From: Plectrocnemia conspersa
Lineage: Eukaryota > Arthropoda > Insecta > Trichoptera > Polycentropodidae
Length of the DNA: 64,000 bases
Assembly (NCBI GenBank): GCA_009617715.1
Contig: VTFK01000008.1
Location: 1,054,001 to 1,118,000 of the forward strand
Direction: 5' to 3'
Part shown: piece after piece, positions 24,461 through 37,369 of the stretch
How the letters are laid out: each line of letters starts with the position of its first letter
Numbering within the stretch: position 1 is the stretch's first letter
Made by a program: the position numbers and the translations under genes
Notes under the pieces: model-generated
What the model was told of the DNA's origin: nothing
What the model saw: the letters and a program-made list of their open reading frames with translations, nothing else
The model's database searches: none

Positions 24461-26375
24461 CAGTTATTTAAGCAATTTTAATACTAGTTTAAAGCTTATG
24501 CTGATACAAAAGGTTGATATTTATAATATTTATATAGTCTCTGACTTTTAAATCAATATTTTTATTAAAGACATATAACCTATATATAAGATGATATTAT
24601 TGTTTTAAAAATACTAGATTATGCTTTTATATAAATAATAATTATAGCAAAAAGTGTTTTAAATGAGTTAGTAAAATCATTTTTAACTGACATTAAAATT
24701 GTCTGCATAATATAAACTTGCAAATGTTTTACTCCCCTGCAAGGGTTGTAAACGCTTGTAGAGGGGATGTGAAATCAAGTGGCTGGAAAGTTAGGAAGGC
24801 TTTCAGTGCGGAAACACGAAAGGAAGAGGCAAATCGGATTCATAAGATTTTACAAATCACACATAACATAAATTACTCAAATAAAAAAAATATATCTAAT
24901 AAAAATGATGACCCAAAAAAATTTATCGAATCAATTTTAATTGGTCGGGATCATTGCAATAAAAATCAAATTTAAATCATAAATCGTCAATTATTTCCAT
25001 ATACATCGTGAGAAAATCACTTTATGACCGAAATACGAATAACATCGATACTAACGTCTAAAAAATCATTTTTTTTATAAATGTGCTAAAACATACTTAA
25101 TTCGCGCGCAACATCTGTTCTTAATCGCCATTTTCATCAATATTCATGAAACCAGTCCTTTTCTATTGCACTTGTACGTGTCGCCATAACAATTTAATGA
25201 CGATTAAGGCCGTAAAATACGCATATATTTTTATGTGTGAATAAAATAAAAATTTGCATTTTAATTTTTTAATAATTTTGACGTTTTTATATTGGGAATT
25301 TGTAAACATTTTTATTAATTGAGATTGGTTTTAGATTGATATCTCTTATAACGCATAAATATCAGATTAATAAAAATAATACGATTTTTTAAAATGCGCA
25401 ATATACCAACAAAAAAATCTCATGACATAAGCAGTGAATTGTGTTGTAGTTGAGAGTAAAATAATGTCAATCATAAAACACTTTTAATTGACAATCAATC
25501 AATTTTTTATTATTAGGAGTCAAAATCGTAAAATTGAAATTTTTACAATATTAAACGGCCGTAATAAGGTACGGGATATAAATTATATATTTAAAACTCA
25601 AAGTCGACTCATAAATTACTACACTATTTATTAGTGTATAATATAATATATGTATGTGTGTATAATATTATATAATGCACACAATCTAGTGATATTAAAA
25701 AATACTTTATATATAATTTCAATACAAGAAGTCACCTTTAAACGGCACGAACGTGTAACGACTTCGGGTTTTTAAGCTTATCCTTTTATAAGGCAATAAA
25801 TCTTGAAGAACACCTAATTGCCGAGCAACCAAAACTTATAACAAACATTCCAATGCCTTGTAAATAAAATGTTTTCAATTTTTATTACGAGACGTCATTT
25901 AATAACACACATCCCAGTGGAAATTCCGAAAGCTCACTAAATATTTTCTATGACTATATTAATTCATAAGTTTTACTAGATTTATTAAAAACTTTTTAAT
26001 TGTTATCGTGAAATATATTTCATACCTTTCTTTTTCATCTATACATCACATTATTTTGTATTCAATTTTATGGCATAATTTGCACATCCTCAATGGATAC
26101 CATGGTGGCCGAACATTGATGATTTATTATCATAATTATGAGTTATTTAGTCGAGTTCTTAAACGTTTCTCGAAAAAGTTTTGTGGTTTTAACCATATGG
26201 CAAATGTGTAACAATGTGTGAATATAATTTAGAGGCAAGAACAGCTCTCTATGAAGAAAATGTCAGATAATTGGCAGGTTTCAATCAGTGGGTGTCGGCT
26301 TGGGTAATGGAATTGGACAACGATGGCATTCTTGGAACGTTAAATGATGTTTAATGGCATCGCTTTATTGCTTAC

Positions 26376-26576
26376 CCCTCGGTTTTGTGTCTGGACTCGA
26401 GACGGTGATAGTCGTATAAATGCATCGGTGGAAAATAACCATTATTACTGCCAACACAAATCTTGACGCCGATAAAATTTTTGTGGCTTCCAGACGTGTA
26501 TCCATAGTCATTAATGATGAGGTTCAGAATTTTAATCTTTCCAAAGTATCCGTTGGCACAAAATGAAATATCGAAC
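26376..26576 (-). CDS. Possible internal exon of an unidentified protein
   Basis: On the minus strand a 201-nt open block runs from a weak acceptor (AAAATAAG) to a strong donor (GAGGG|GTAAGC). It is phase 2 at both ends, so its length is a multiple of three. The translation looks protein-like: FCANGYFGKIKILNLIINDY, then SGSHKNFIGVKICVGSNNGY, then FPPMHLYDYHRLESR. It has two cysteines and several glycine turns. The frame remains open upstream to an ATG at 26671, but that stretch is AT-rich and less convincing. I do not recognise the family and found no certain partner exons. Confidence 0.35.
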
Positions 26577-26739
26577 CTTATTTTAAAATGTATTACAAAG
26601 AAGCTAATATGTATTGTAGTTGATTTGTTGCGAAACTCGAAAACATATAGTTTTAAATTAAATGTGCACAAAACAATATGTCAATAGTTATTTTGATATT
26701 TAAAGTAGTTCTTTATATTAAAAATAAAATATTGTTATT

Positions 26740-27020
26740 GGGCCAGCCCTGAAAGTACATAATCATAAAAAACTATACAATTACAAAACCATGAAAATCG
26801 TTTTCATATTGATTGATTGCGTCTTAAAAGTGGCATCTGCGTAAATCACGTGGTTATAATCCAGAGACTTCGCCCCAGATAGGATTCGTCAGGACTCGTA
26901 ACTGTCAAATGACATGCGATCGTCATTAATGCGACTATCAGTCAAATCACACATCGGAATGATCGAAAAACCAGACCCCTTTTGTCATTGTTGTGTCAAG
27001 AACATATAACACGACCTTTT
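26740..27020. other. GC-richer island, candidate noncoding element
   Basis: The composition differs from the flanks and no frame looks coding. The surroundings from 24980 to 28800 are AT-rich, apart from small islands at 25090-25240 and 27730-27990. Confidence 0.25.
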
Positions 27021-28821
27021 ATTGCCTTAACGCGCACAGAAGTAAAATTAAATATAAATAATATATTTATGTATACTTTCAATAAAAAATAATATCTTGA
27101 TATCAATATAATCCATAAATATTGTATATATATATATAGCTATATTTAACTACCAAAACAATCGAATCTGACGCATGCCATAAACATTAGATTTATTCTA
27201 GACTTACTCTAAAAATCAAATTTTATCTCCGAATCGTAGTTGTGTTTATTTATATATTGACTTTTTATGTTCTTCAATTTAATCTGCATTAAGCTAATGG
27301 TATTTTACGACCGCGAGCCATGAAAAAAATATTATACACTATACACACCGCGCGCAATAAATTTTGGAACATTAAGTCATTGTATTGCTAAAATAACATA
27401 AAACTTTTATTTATTTATTTATGATTTTATATGTAAGAATATATTTTTTTCATTATTGTTTCATTGTTCATTGCTCAATTTAAAAAAACTTTTTTACGAT
27501 GCGATAAAATGCTACTTTCGGATTAAATTAATTTAATTATTTATAAAATATTAACTGTAAAATAATTGTGAGATTTTATTTGGTCATTATTTAAAAAATC
27601 TACATACTGTAATATTTTATTTGCATCCGCTACTTTATTCGCAAATGCTCAAATCATTAGATTAAATCTATGTTTGTTTCTTTTTTTCATTTGTGAGATA
27701 CAACTTTGCATATATATTTTATTGTACAAAAAAAGTCGGACCCACAGACCGAGTGTCGGTTTCCAAAATACACAAATGAAATATGTGAATGGATAAGCGG
27801 ATATGGGACATTGTTTGCGAAACGTATCCTACGCTATTTCGCCATTGTGATAGTGTACGACAGATTTGTTGGAGAAAAAAATAAGAATTCTCATTCAGAA
27901 GTATCACAATGAACTAGTCTCGTGACTTTGTGAATGAAGTAGTTTCAATGCCGAATACCGCTAAGCCCAGTATCGATTGCAACGAGTCAAGTAGGTTTAT
28001 GTTTACAATTTGCATTGTTTGCAAATGTATTTAAAAATTAATAAGAATTAATATTTCTAACTTTTAAAAATAGTTTCAATAAGAAAAGTATGTTTTAAGC
28101 AAATAGATTCCAACGCACGGGCATTAAGCCAACCCGTTATATAAACATGAGATTTTAACGAATATTTTATTACATAGCTCCAATAATAATAAGAACGTCT
28201 TAAATAAAACATTAAATTCCTAATTTTTATAAACATAAAAATAAATTTAATATTTACTTTACAATAAGAATGTAAATACTTAATAATGGAGTACCCAATT
28301 TTGAATTTAATAATATATAGAAGAATGCTTAATATGCAATTAAATTAAAATAAAAAACAGATTTTTTTTAGGAGTGAAAAACTATTACCTAATAATTAAT
28401 ATGTATATAATATATACCAATATAAATGAAATATCGTCTAATATTTATATAAGGCTTTTATTAAAAACCATTCTACGCGATGATTAACAAATATTGCAAT
28501 GATTCACAGATTAAGAAACCAGAGGAAATAAGTTACAATTCGGATAAATTATCGCCGTATTAGTTTATTGCCTTCATTAAGTAAAATAATTGAAAAAAAA
28601 TATTATTGCGCTTAAAAGAATCTCTGAGGAATAAAATCATAAGCGAATAAATATTTATTTTTCATTCCTAATATTTTGTGTAAATTTAAATTAATTGAAA
28701 TAGTTACAAACCAGTTATTTGTAATTTAATAATATGTATGTTTAAATGCGTTTTTAAAAAAATGTTTAAAAAACGATTTATAAAACATATCTATTTATAA
28801 TATAATATAATTTGCACTCAC

Positions 28822-28840
28822 CAAATTTTTTGGCGTCCAT
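28822..28840 (-). CDS. Possible first coding exon (very short)
   Basis: On the minus strand, ATG GAC GCC AAA AAA TTT G is followed directly by a consensus donor, GTGAGT. Upstream lie a TATATAAAAAA-type box and a duplicated 30-35 bp unit (GTGnGGTTTATAAGTGTAAT), which could be a leader. This would be a six-codon first exon in phase 1. No downstream exon was identified, so it could be chance. Confidence 0.2.
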
Positions 28841-29047
28841 TTTCTGCGTACAATTGTCACGAACACATTTATTTTCATAATTACACTTATAAACCACACT
28901 ATATTTATCATTACACTTATAAACCTCACTACACTTTTTTTATATATTTCACTATTTTTTGATACGTATAAAAACATTCCTCAATATGAAGAGGAATTTC
29001 GCAACTTCAACACATGTTTGCTGTATCTTTCCTTATTTCACTTGCAG

Positions 29048-29238
29048 AACAAACACGACATTATCTTCTCACACATTTATTGGCTGATGTTTTTTCAGCT
29101 TATCCGAAAGCATTTCTGTTGGATCGACAGTACGGCAAGATGTGGACACTTGTGAAATGTTCAGAATCAATATATTTCACTGAATTCTGCATCTATCCTT
29201 TAGCCTTACTCAAAAGAAAATCCTTGAATTATATTTAG
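29048..29238 (+). CDS. Possible terminal exon of an unidentified protein
   Basis: A strong acceptor (TTTCCTTATTTCACTTGCAG, ending 29047) precedes a frame open for 63 codons to TAG 29236-29238, and an AATAAA follows at 29273-29278. The frame reads TRHYLLTHLLADVFSAYPKA then FLLDRQYGKMWTLVKCSES, and continues with Leu/Ile/Lys-rich residues. The entry phase would be 1. The signals fit a 3' terminal exon, but I see no family match, and the opposite strand also has a short coding-like frame, so confidence is low. Confidence 0.3.
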
Positions 29239-29586
29239 CCGTTACGATTCAAATTTTGATAGACACTGAACGAATAAAACAATGCACATTGAAATAAATA
29301 AAAAAACAACCGTTTTTGTTTATTCCATTGTTTTTCGAAATATTATGTAACTAGGTAACGCGAGATCAACACAGTATATTTATTAGTCCGTTACATATTG
29401 AGGCTTATATTGTAAGGTTACTAAAAAATATTATTGTTTGCTATTATTCTGAGAAGTCGCAAGATCACCAAGCAAAGTTCGGCAAAAAAAAACCCAGGCG
29501 GTAAGCTGTTAAAATATAATATATTAGAATACAATTCGCTAAGTTCTCGCAGAAATTTGTATGTTGCTAAGCATTTATTTGTACTA

Positions 29587-29806
29587 CTAAAGGGTGCTGT
29601 GAGCAATCAAATCAGCTTTGCCTTCCGGAACGTCTTCGAGAATCACGATTGCGTCCTCTTTTGATATCTTGACATCCGCACTAGCCGACTCGCCTATGAC
29701 TGTCGCTATCCGTGTCCTTGCATATTGATCTATCTAATACGAGGAGCTGCTCTGGTTCGTAACATTTAATTTTATTGCTTAATAATGCTTCTTTCTTACT
29801 ATGCAT
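29587..29806 (-). pseudogene. Coding-like block in two overlapping frames, unknown protein
   Basis: Read on the minus strand, an ATG at 29806 opens 41 codons (MHSKKEALLSNK..., then EPEQLLVLDRSICKDTDSDS) and stops at 29681-29683. A second frame overlaps it and runs to TAG 29587-29589, reading ASADVKISKEDAIVILEDVP then EGKADLIAHSTL. An AATAAA lies about 9 nt past that stop. The two pieces read like one small acidic protein broken by a single frameshift near 29690. Alternatively the second frame is a terminal exon entered at a TATTAG acceptor (exon start 29733). I do not recognise the protein; transposon origin is possible. Confidence 0.45.
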
Positions 29807-29839
29807 TATTATTATTATATTTTTTTGTGCATTGAAATA

Positions 29840-31130
29840 ACGCTACGTATAGTTTCTTGACCAATCTGACGTATTATGGTAACGTTTTAGGCTACCACGG
29901 TGCTAACTTTATTTAAATATAAGTAAATATAATACAAAAAAAAATACATATTTATTTAATATGAAATTATATAAAACTAGGTTTTATTTATGAATTCTTA
30001 TATTAAAAATATAAATTTTACGCTATGAAATATATGATTTACCACAAATCATTTTCAAAATTCAACTATATTTCACAATATAATAAATTAACATAATTAT
30101 ACAATAACATCCTTTGATAAGTGGAAAAATTTACATATTTAAACGAATGCTTTATATTAATTATAATCATAAAATAGTAAAATTAATAATTATAATTTAT
30201 AAAACATAACATCTTTCATGATTTTTTAACTTAAAATATAATATAAAAATAATCCTATATAATTTATATAAATCTGAATTATCAGTTCTAAATTGTAATT
30301 ATGGAATTTTTTATTAAAGAAATATAAATTTTATGATATTCAAACAAATGTTTAAGAAACATATGTTCACACAAATCGTGTTGATAATTAATTAATGATA
30401 TTTTTTTAATTGAACTATATTTCACAATTCAATATATAACCATAATAACGAAGTACCTATTTTTAATTGCAATCACTTGTAGAAAAAATAATGCACTAAA
30501 TTTATTTTTATTACAAAATAGTAAAAACAGTATTTATAAATTATAAGCAATATAAATTTAATATTATTTATATTTTTTAACCCGAAATATAAAATAAAAA
30601 TAAACATACATTTAATTGTAATTACCGATTTTTTTAATTATTCACTATAAAAACATTATTTATATATTTTTACATATTTGTTGTATTGCTGATAAGTGAT
30701 AATTATTACTTCAATAAAATTGCCTTTGTATGTATTATTTTGGTTGGGTTGTACTTGATAACAATATTTTAGTCACAAAGATCAGTTGTGTTGTAAAAAA
30801 CACATGCTATTTTAAATCAATATATGATATAATATTATATATTAATTTAATTTTGTATTGAATTTTAAAATTACTGTTAAAAAATCTATAACATATTTCA
30901 AGAATGAAACTACTTTATATAATGCTAGTATATATATTAAGGTATTTTATAGTAGCCCATTCTGAATTTTATTAAAAGGTATAATAACTATATTTAATTT
31001 ATATACTATAAAAATTATTTTTAAATATTATTTAAAAATAAAATATAACAGATATTAATTACATTTATTTATTGTGTAATTTAACTACTATAGATGTGTA
31101 TATAAATAATTAATATTATATTTTTCTGCT
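29840..31130. other. Very AT-rich spacer, nothing recognised
   Basis: No coding potential, repeat family or motif stands out in this stretch. Confidence 0.5.
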
Positions 31131-31518
31131 ATACAATGCATCTGAAAATCCAGAGCTAATTCTAAACAGCTTCAAATTTAGATGCGGGTTTTATCTCATA
31201 CACTAAAAATAAAATATCGGCGTCAGTCTGTCTAGGATGTTGGTTGTTTTTACAACTTCGGTGATGCAACCCGCATGGTGTTCCCCAGAGTTCAATTCTT
31301 GTCAATCCTCGTCGTCTTCAATCGCATCCGGAAGACTAGTAATAATAAACTTTGGACATGAAAAAATAACAAATTTGCGGTGTATCGGATACACGTGACG
31401 CTTGATCATCCGGTTTTCAAATTAGTAACATTAGTCTAGAAAAAATGTTCACATAATTTATGACACCCCTGAGAAAGCTTTGAATTTGTATCTATTGAGT
31501 GTGACGAATTTAGTGACA

Positions 31519-31551
31519 ATGGAAAATATAAAAATAATAGGCGATTCTCAG
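31519..31551 (+). CDS. Possible first coding exon
   Basis: ATG GAA AAT ATA AAA ATA ATA GGC GAT TCT CAG is followed by a consensus donor GTAAGA (31552), giving the 11-residue start MENIKIIGDSQ in phase 0. About 350 bp of GC-richer sequence lies upstream (31140-31500) and could be a leader or promoter. No following exon can be assigned with confidence, so chance is not excluded. Confidence 0.3.
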
Positions 31552-31639
31552 GTAAGACTAAATATCTGTATATATATTATCAAATTGCTTAAATCATAGT
31601 ACAAATATAATGCTAAAAATTATATTAAATATATTGTTA

Positions 31640-32260
31640 TATCTTGCTACAAAGCGTCAAGTTTCAAACCGTTTCTGGACAAGTTTTCAAATCAACGTTT
31701 CCCCTAAAGAACAAGGTCCTTTGTGAAATTATACAGGTTACATTTCGAGATCGCTTTTTGAATTTTCGATATCCATCTCATAATAGATAACAGGAAACTC
31801 TAAATTGATTTTTGCCAACGCTCCTGCGGGGATTAGTCATCCAATCAACCGGTGCCACCTTTCTTCGTCGCCTGATCCCATTATTATGTGCCACCTTAAT
31901 AAGATTGTTATCTGACATCTGAGACGGACCGGTTGTTACCCAAATCTTGAGGTCTATTCGGACATAGATAAAAAAATTTCAAACATTCCAGTGGCAACGA
32001 CACCGTGGTGCCACTCTGTCTGCCAAGCTCGAATTTTGTCTCTGTCTCTTGCTGGGATAAGACTCACCTGTCTTTTTCTAAAGGTGGGGTTTTGTCTGAT
32101 TCCTGGCATTTTTGTCGCTCGCGGTAGAATCCATCAATGGATGTGTGTAGGGGAGGTAAAGAAAAAACAGGTAGAGGAAATCATAAAAATATTTTTGTGA
32201 AACTATCAATGGTGTCAAAAAGGAAGAGAACATTAACCGGCGGTGCATCTCTATAACTAC
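31640..32260. other. GC-richer islands, candidate noncoding elements
   Basis: Two adjoining islands (31640-31960 and 31980-32260) have near-normal composition. They contain repeated GTGCCACCTT strings near 31853 and 31890, and a GTTGCCAC string (minus strand) near 31990. Open frames lack splice context or similarity. Confidence 0.3.
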
Positions 32261-32457
32261 AGGTTGATCTGAAAATTAAAACATAAATATACCTTGAACT
32301 AACTAATAACATTTATTTAATTCCATAATTAAATTAATTAAATAGTTGCACAAATATTTCAATAAAACACATTTTTGTGAAATATAAATAATGCAATTGC
32401 AAAATATTACATTTATAGGTAATTGTAAGTTTTACAGAAAAAATATATATATATAAT

Positions 32458-32901
32458 TAGGGCTTTCAAACCGGTTAAGAACCGGAATTGCCCCCCGGGT
32501 ACCCGCGTGTTTTTAAATGAACCGAGAACCGGGTAATTTTTAATGGGTACCCGATCCTTTTCATTTCAATATAATGTTTATTTTTTTTAAACATTTGTTA
32601 TCATACATTTTTAAAGAAGCAAAATTCTCCATATTTTTATTTTTCTATTTTACAAAACCGATTTAGAGATTAGTTAAACCCTTCCGGGCAACGATATTCG
32701 GTGCTTCCATGAAGTCCATTAAAATCACAGCTGCATACAGAGTAGGTAGTGATAAGCAGGGTATCAAAAATGTAAAATGAATTATGATTAAAATTCAAGA
32801 TACATAATATTCGTAAATTTGAACTCCAGATCAGTTTATAATAATTGAAGAAATTACCCGAGAACCGGGTAATGAATTTAGGCGGGTATTTGGATGCCCT
32901 A
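32458..32901. mobile_element. Non-autonomous hAT element with 8-bp target-site duplication
   Basis: The 444-bp element has terminal inverted repeats TAGGGCTTTCAAA (left) and TAGGGCATCCAAA (right, on the minus strand), 11 of 13 identical. It is flanked by TATATAAT (32450-32457) and TATATAAA (32902-32909), an 8-bp duplication with one mismatch, as hAT transposition gives. Sub-terminal copies of GAACCGGGTAA-type sequence lie in the two ends. There is no transposase frame, so it would depend on an autonomous relative for movement. Confidence 0.8.
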
Positions 32902-33309
32902 TATATAAAGCTTATTTATTTTTATTTAATCGAATAAAATAGTCGCTTTATCCTGATGGAATGTGTATATTAACTAAGGATTCCGTTATAACATTTAGAA
33001 ATGAATCTCTAAAAGTAATATTTTTAATTAATACGCCTTTATAATTATAATCCGTATATGATAATGTTAAAAATACATATAATGCATTAAAAATAATCCA
33101 ATGTACTTTAGTTTATCTGTTAAATTATTCAAAAAGTTAATAAACAATCTACACAACGTATCTAAAGTACATCATTCATATTCATTTACTGAACACCGAG
33201 CTTCTTCATTATTCAACTTAACACCGCAATTAAAGCGTACCAATAACTGTACCTCATCTAGGCATTCAACATACACACATACAGATACCTGGCTTTATTA
33301 GTGCTTAAG

Positions 33310-33620
33310 CCTCGTACAATGGTGGGTCGAAAGAAGCAACGCCTGAATCGAAAAAAGCGCGACTGATAAATGGATGGCTTATTATTATTGTACCTGGCCA
33401 AGGATAACTTTCAAAGAGTCTGAGAGGAATTGTAGGGCCACTTCCGTTCTATTGTCGACGAGAGAAGTCAAAATGAAGCTCACCTTTTAGTATTCACATT
33501 CAGAGGTGTTAGAGCGCATTCTTGGGAATGCTAAAGAGATGAAAAACAATACAAAACAAGAACGATTTTGGACTTGAGGCTCTTTTGCGAAGTTGAGAGA
33601 TCCAGATTAAAAGTATCGAA
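33310..33620. other. GC-richer island; decayed coding-like frame possible
   Basis: One plus frame across 33395-33670 has only three stops in about 90 codons and includes pieces such as GHFRSIVDERSQNEAHLLVF. It may be a decayed gene or transposon fragment, or a noncoding element. No family is recognised. Confidence 0.2.
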
Positions 33621-34339
33621 AAATATAATAAAAATCTTAAATATAAGGTTTACTACATCTGAAACTCAGTAAGCAGATTACGGTGATTCCTGTCACACGA
33701 TTTCTAAAGTGTGTCACTTTGAAAAGATAACAAATAGTGTCCAGGAAGGATGATCACTTGACACCTTCCATTTTCAATGAGCCACGTGTTCTGTTTTGTA
33801 TGTGTTTTTTGAAAGCCAAAAATATATTTTGAGCTCTTGATATTCGTTGAAGTACAAGCTAATGTAATGTGCATTGATTAATATTGATTACAGCTTCAAT
33901 CACAGGTAGCTTATGCCTATTAATGAATAAATCGTTACACAGTAGATAATGATCGCCGGGCTACTGTCAATTGAAATAATGAGGAGTAAAACACAAAAAA
34001 ATGATCATCAATCATGTTTTTATATCGTAAAAATAACTGCGTCACGTTTTAAATGATGTTTGAACATGACTTATATTCATATACATGCTTGGTATATGCA
34101 TATATGATAGAATAGACATAAAAACTAGTATTTACCTCTCAAATTTAATGGTTAAACTGCTCTGATAACAGTTTAAAATATCGAATTATTAAAAATCTTT
34201 AGTAAATAAAAATGTATCAATCTATATTTACTAAAAGCTATCCTAATTAATCTTAATTTTTAATTGGTTTAGGAAAAAAGGTATAATATTTATATTGGAC
34301 TAATTAAAATATTTAAACCCTCAATATTCAAATGATGTG

Positions 34340-34600
34340 GTTATTTACAGCACGATCTTTTAGATTGAGGGTCTGCGAGCTCATTAAAAAGTGCAGGTGC
34401 TTTATTCGTATGGTTATGGTGAGTTTGCCATCTTTTCAGTGGTTGGCCTTTCGACCCATTGTTGGTCCATAATATGATGATGCTGTGGTGGCCGAAAAGC
34501 CAAGATGTGATAAAACACGTTCGCATCCTGTCCAATTGAATTTATTTCTATTGTGCAATGACTTGTAAACGCGTGGGCGTGCTCTTTTTTTATAATGTCA
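34340..34600. other. GC-richer island, candidate noncoding element
   Basis: The composition is above the local background and no frame has splice support. Flanking DNA from 33620 to 37040 is mostly AT-rich and otherwise featureless. Confidence 0.25.
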
Positions 34601-35407
34601 TATAAATATTTGGAATGTCCGAACGGACGAGTTGAGACCAGTGTTCTGTCAATGCCATGACATAAGTGATGTAGAATTTCTTGTATATTCTCGAATTACT
34701 GTGCTAAATGCTCGTTTGAATAAGAAGTGTTAGGTGTGATTTACACTAAATTTAAGCTGTCGTCTTTGAAAAATTTTTTGTAAATCTAATACAGTTTTTA
34801 AGCACAGATGTTCCTGTATTATTAATCTTATACAAAATATTTAATTTTAGGAACTGTAATACGATCAGATGGTTTTAAATATGTGTATGAACATTTTTTT
34901 CACTTGAATATGTTTCATGTAATTTTATATAAAGTATGTCATAAATTCATTGAAAATGCTAATAAAGTTTGGTTCAAAAGTTAACTGAAATTATTTATCT
35001 ATCATTTTTTAAATATATAAAATCAAATACTTTAATTTTCTATACAAATAAGATTTATATATCTAAATATATATTAACACGTGATTTTTATTAAATTAAA
35101 AATTACAATATTATTATCACATGATATAATTAATTTGGTTATTATTATAAAATACAGTAATATTTACTTGATATACATTATTAAAAAACATTATTATTAA
35201 TCAGATTTGAGAATTTTTAACAATTCTAGGATTAGAATACTGCGATGATAATAATACAAATATGTTTAATTTCTCTCTCTTTATCTGCAATCTGTTTATA
35301 AACATCTTAAATACATTTTTATAGCTTAATCAATTGAAATTATTTATTATCTATATAATATATTACTAAATAGCACACTAGTTTTACATGTTCATATGGC
35401 ATTTGAA

Positions 35408-35428
35408 CCATTGTTTGCTAAACAATGG
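35408..35428. promoter_or_regulatory. Perfect palindrome of two SOX-type sites
   Basis: CCATTGTTT and its exact reverse complement AAACAATGG are separated by GCT. Each half contains the canonical SOX core AACAATGG/CCATTGTT. It could bind a SOX dimer or form a hairpin; a chance occurrence is possible. Confidence 0.45.
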
Positions 35429-37039
35429 CTTCACTAATATTTCAGTGTGCTAGCCATAGTTTAAATACCATAATCATAATGTTTAGTTTACAATAGAAAG
35501 TCATTTAATAATTTAACACAAGAAGACTATAAAGTATTGATGTTATATGATTTTTTGTCTTATAAAATAAATTGTTATTATTATTTATATATGTAATTAC
35601 ACAGTTTTTATATAATTTGTTATTAATTCTAAAATATAAGTGTAAGCTCTAAACAATTTTCTACAATTAATATGTTTTATTGATTGTAAGCCATATTTTT
35701 CCGTATTTTAATATTTATAAATAATTAAAAATGTGTTAATTATTTTTATGTCAATTTGATGTGATCTGGATTTTTAAAAAGTCGGCAAAGATATTCGAAA
35801 AAACTGACAATTTGATGGTTACATTTTTAAAATATTTTATACTTCCCTAAATTGTCTAATACATTCTATAAAAAATCATACATATGAGACATTGTATTAT
35901 ATTTTATATGTATGTTATTTTTTTGCTTGTAATAATATACAATTATCTATTAGCTAAATAAATTAATAAAATAAATATATTATCACTGCAAAATGGTCAG
36001 TTCATTATGCATCAAGAAGCAACCTTGTTTTTTATATTGATGTTTAAGTAATTTAAAGAATCATTCAGTGTTATTTTTCCACAATTTCACAAGGTTTAAA
36101 ATCTTTTAGCATAGTTTTTGAACATCCTTAACTTTATATCTAAAACCATTTAAGCTCTGGTAAGACTGTTAACAATACATTTATCTAAAAAGTTTATGTT
36201 GTAGTTTCCTTTTTTACAACACACATTAATTCGCTGCTTCATTAAGTCTAATTGAAAGAAGGGATCTTCGCCTGCCCATAATCTATTGATAAAACTGAGA
36301 TTTATTAAATTCAGCTTTCGTTTTGATCTAATTTTTCGTAACTTAAGTGTATGGGGTTTCCTATCTAGTATTTATGATTATTGAAAATTAAAAATTTTCA
36401 GAGATATTGAACAATGTTTTATTTAACCAGTTTGGTTTCCAATGTTAGAAGAAATGTCACTTTTTACAATTATTTGCGATACTTTATTAAATGCCTAAAT
36501 TAATTATTCCAGTTTGACTTTCACATAGAGCAATAGCTTTATAGCAAAGATTAGGCATTTAAAAAAATATTTCCCCAGCAATATTGACGAACAACGATAC
36601 ATAGGGCACGAATATAATGAGAAAATGAGAAAACTTTTAGCTAAACTATATAGTTTATTGTGCACATATTTTATATCAGAGAGATACGTTAGAGTTAATC
36701 AATATTTTTTTTAATAAATACCTATATTAGATATACATCCGATATATTTATTGTAGCCAACTTGTGGTCCGTGGACCACTCATGATCCGCGAGAGAATTA
36801 TAATATATTTACAACTTTTGTGTTTATTAAAATGTTTCATTACATTCTTATTATTTTTCGCTTTATACCATATTCTTTGAAATCCCAGTCCAATTTCCGG
36901 TGTCAAAAATACAATTATTAAGTGAAATTGTTCTTCCAGCTACAAAATAATTTATGGCTACAAAATCTCTTATTCAAAGATACAGGATAAACATTTTCTA
37001 ATTGTAAATATTAATTTGTCCATCTAGAAGTTTTAAAAC

Positions 37040-37290
37040 AACGTGTTGTGCTATATGGTTAAGGCACCTTGCTACTCTTAGGCAGACAAACACCATCTGG
37101 AAAACGAAACGACACGGAAAAAAAATCAGGAAGCATGCGTTTTCTTGCAACAATTTTGCTAAATGCTGCTGGCAACACGAGACGTCTGCGTAGGAATCAA
37201 TCTTCCGACCATGTTGAGTGCTATAATTTTTGTTATACGAACTTCAAAAAAAGTACTAACGCATACTTTAAAAATGAATAATTGATCATA
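37040..37290 (+). other. GC-richer island with small open frame
   Basis: A basic frame without a family match runs from 37069 to 37281. The TGGTTAAGGC string near 37056 resembles a tRNA-type A box, but no B box follows at tRNA spacing. It is best left as unassigned island DNA. Confidence 0.2.
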
Positions 37291-37369
37291 GCTACATTCA
37301 GCTAGCAAAGTAACTAAATATTGTTAAAAAAAAATATGAAAACTCTCACGGCTCAATAAAAGCAAATTC

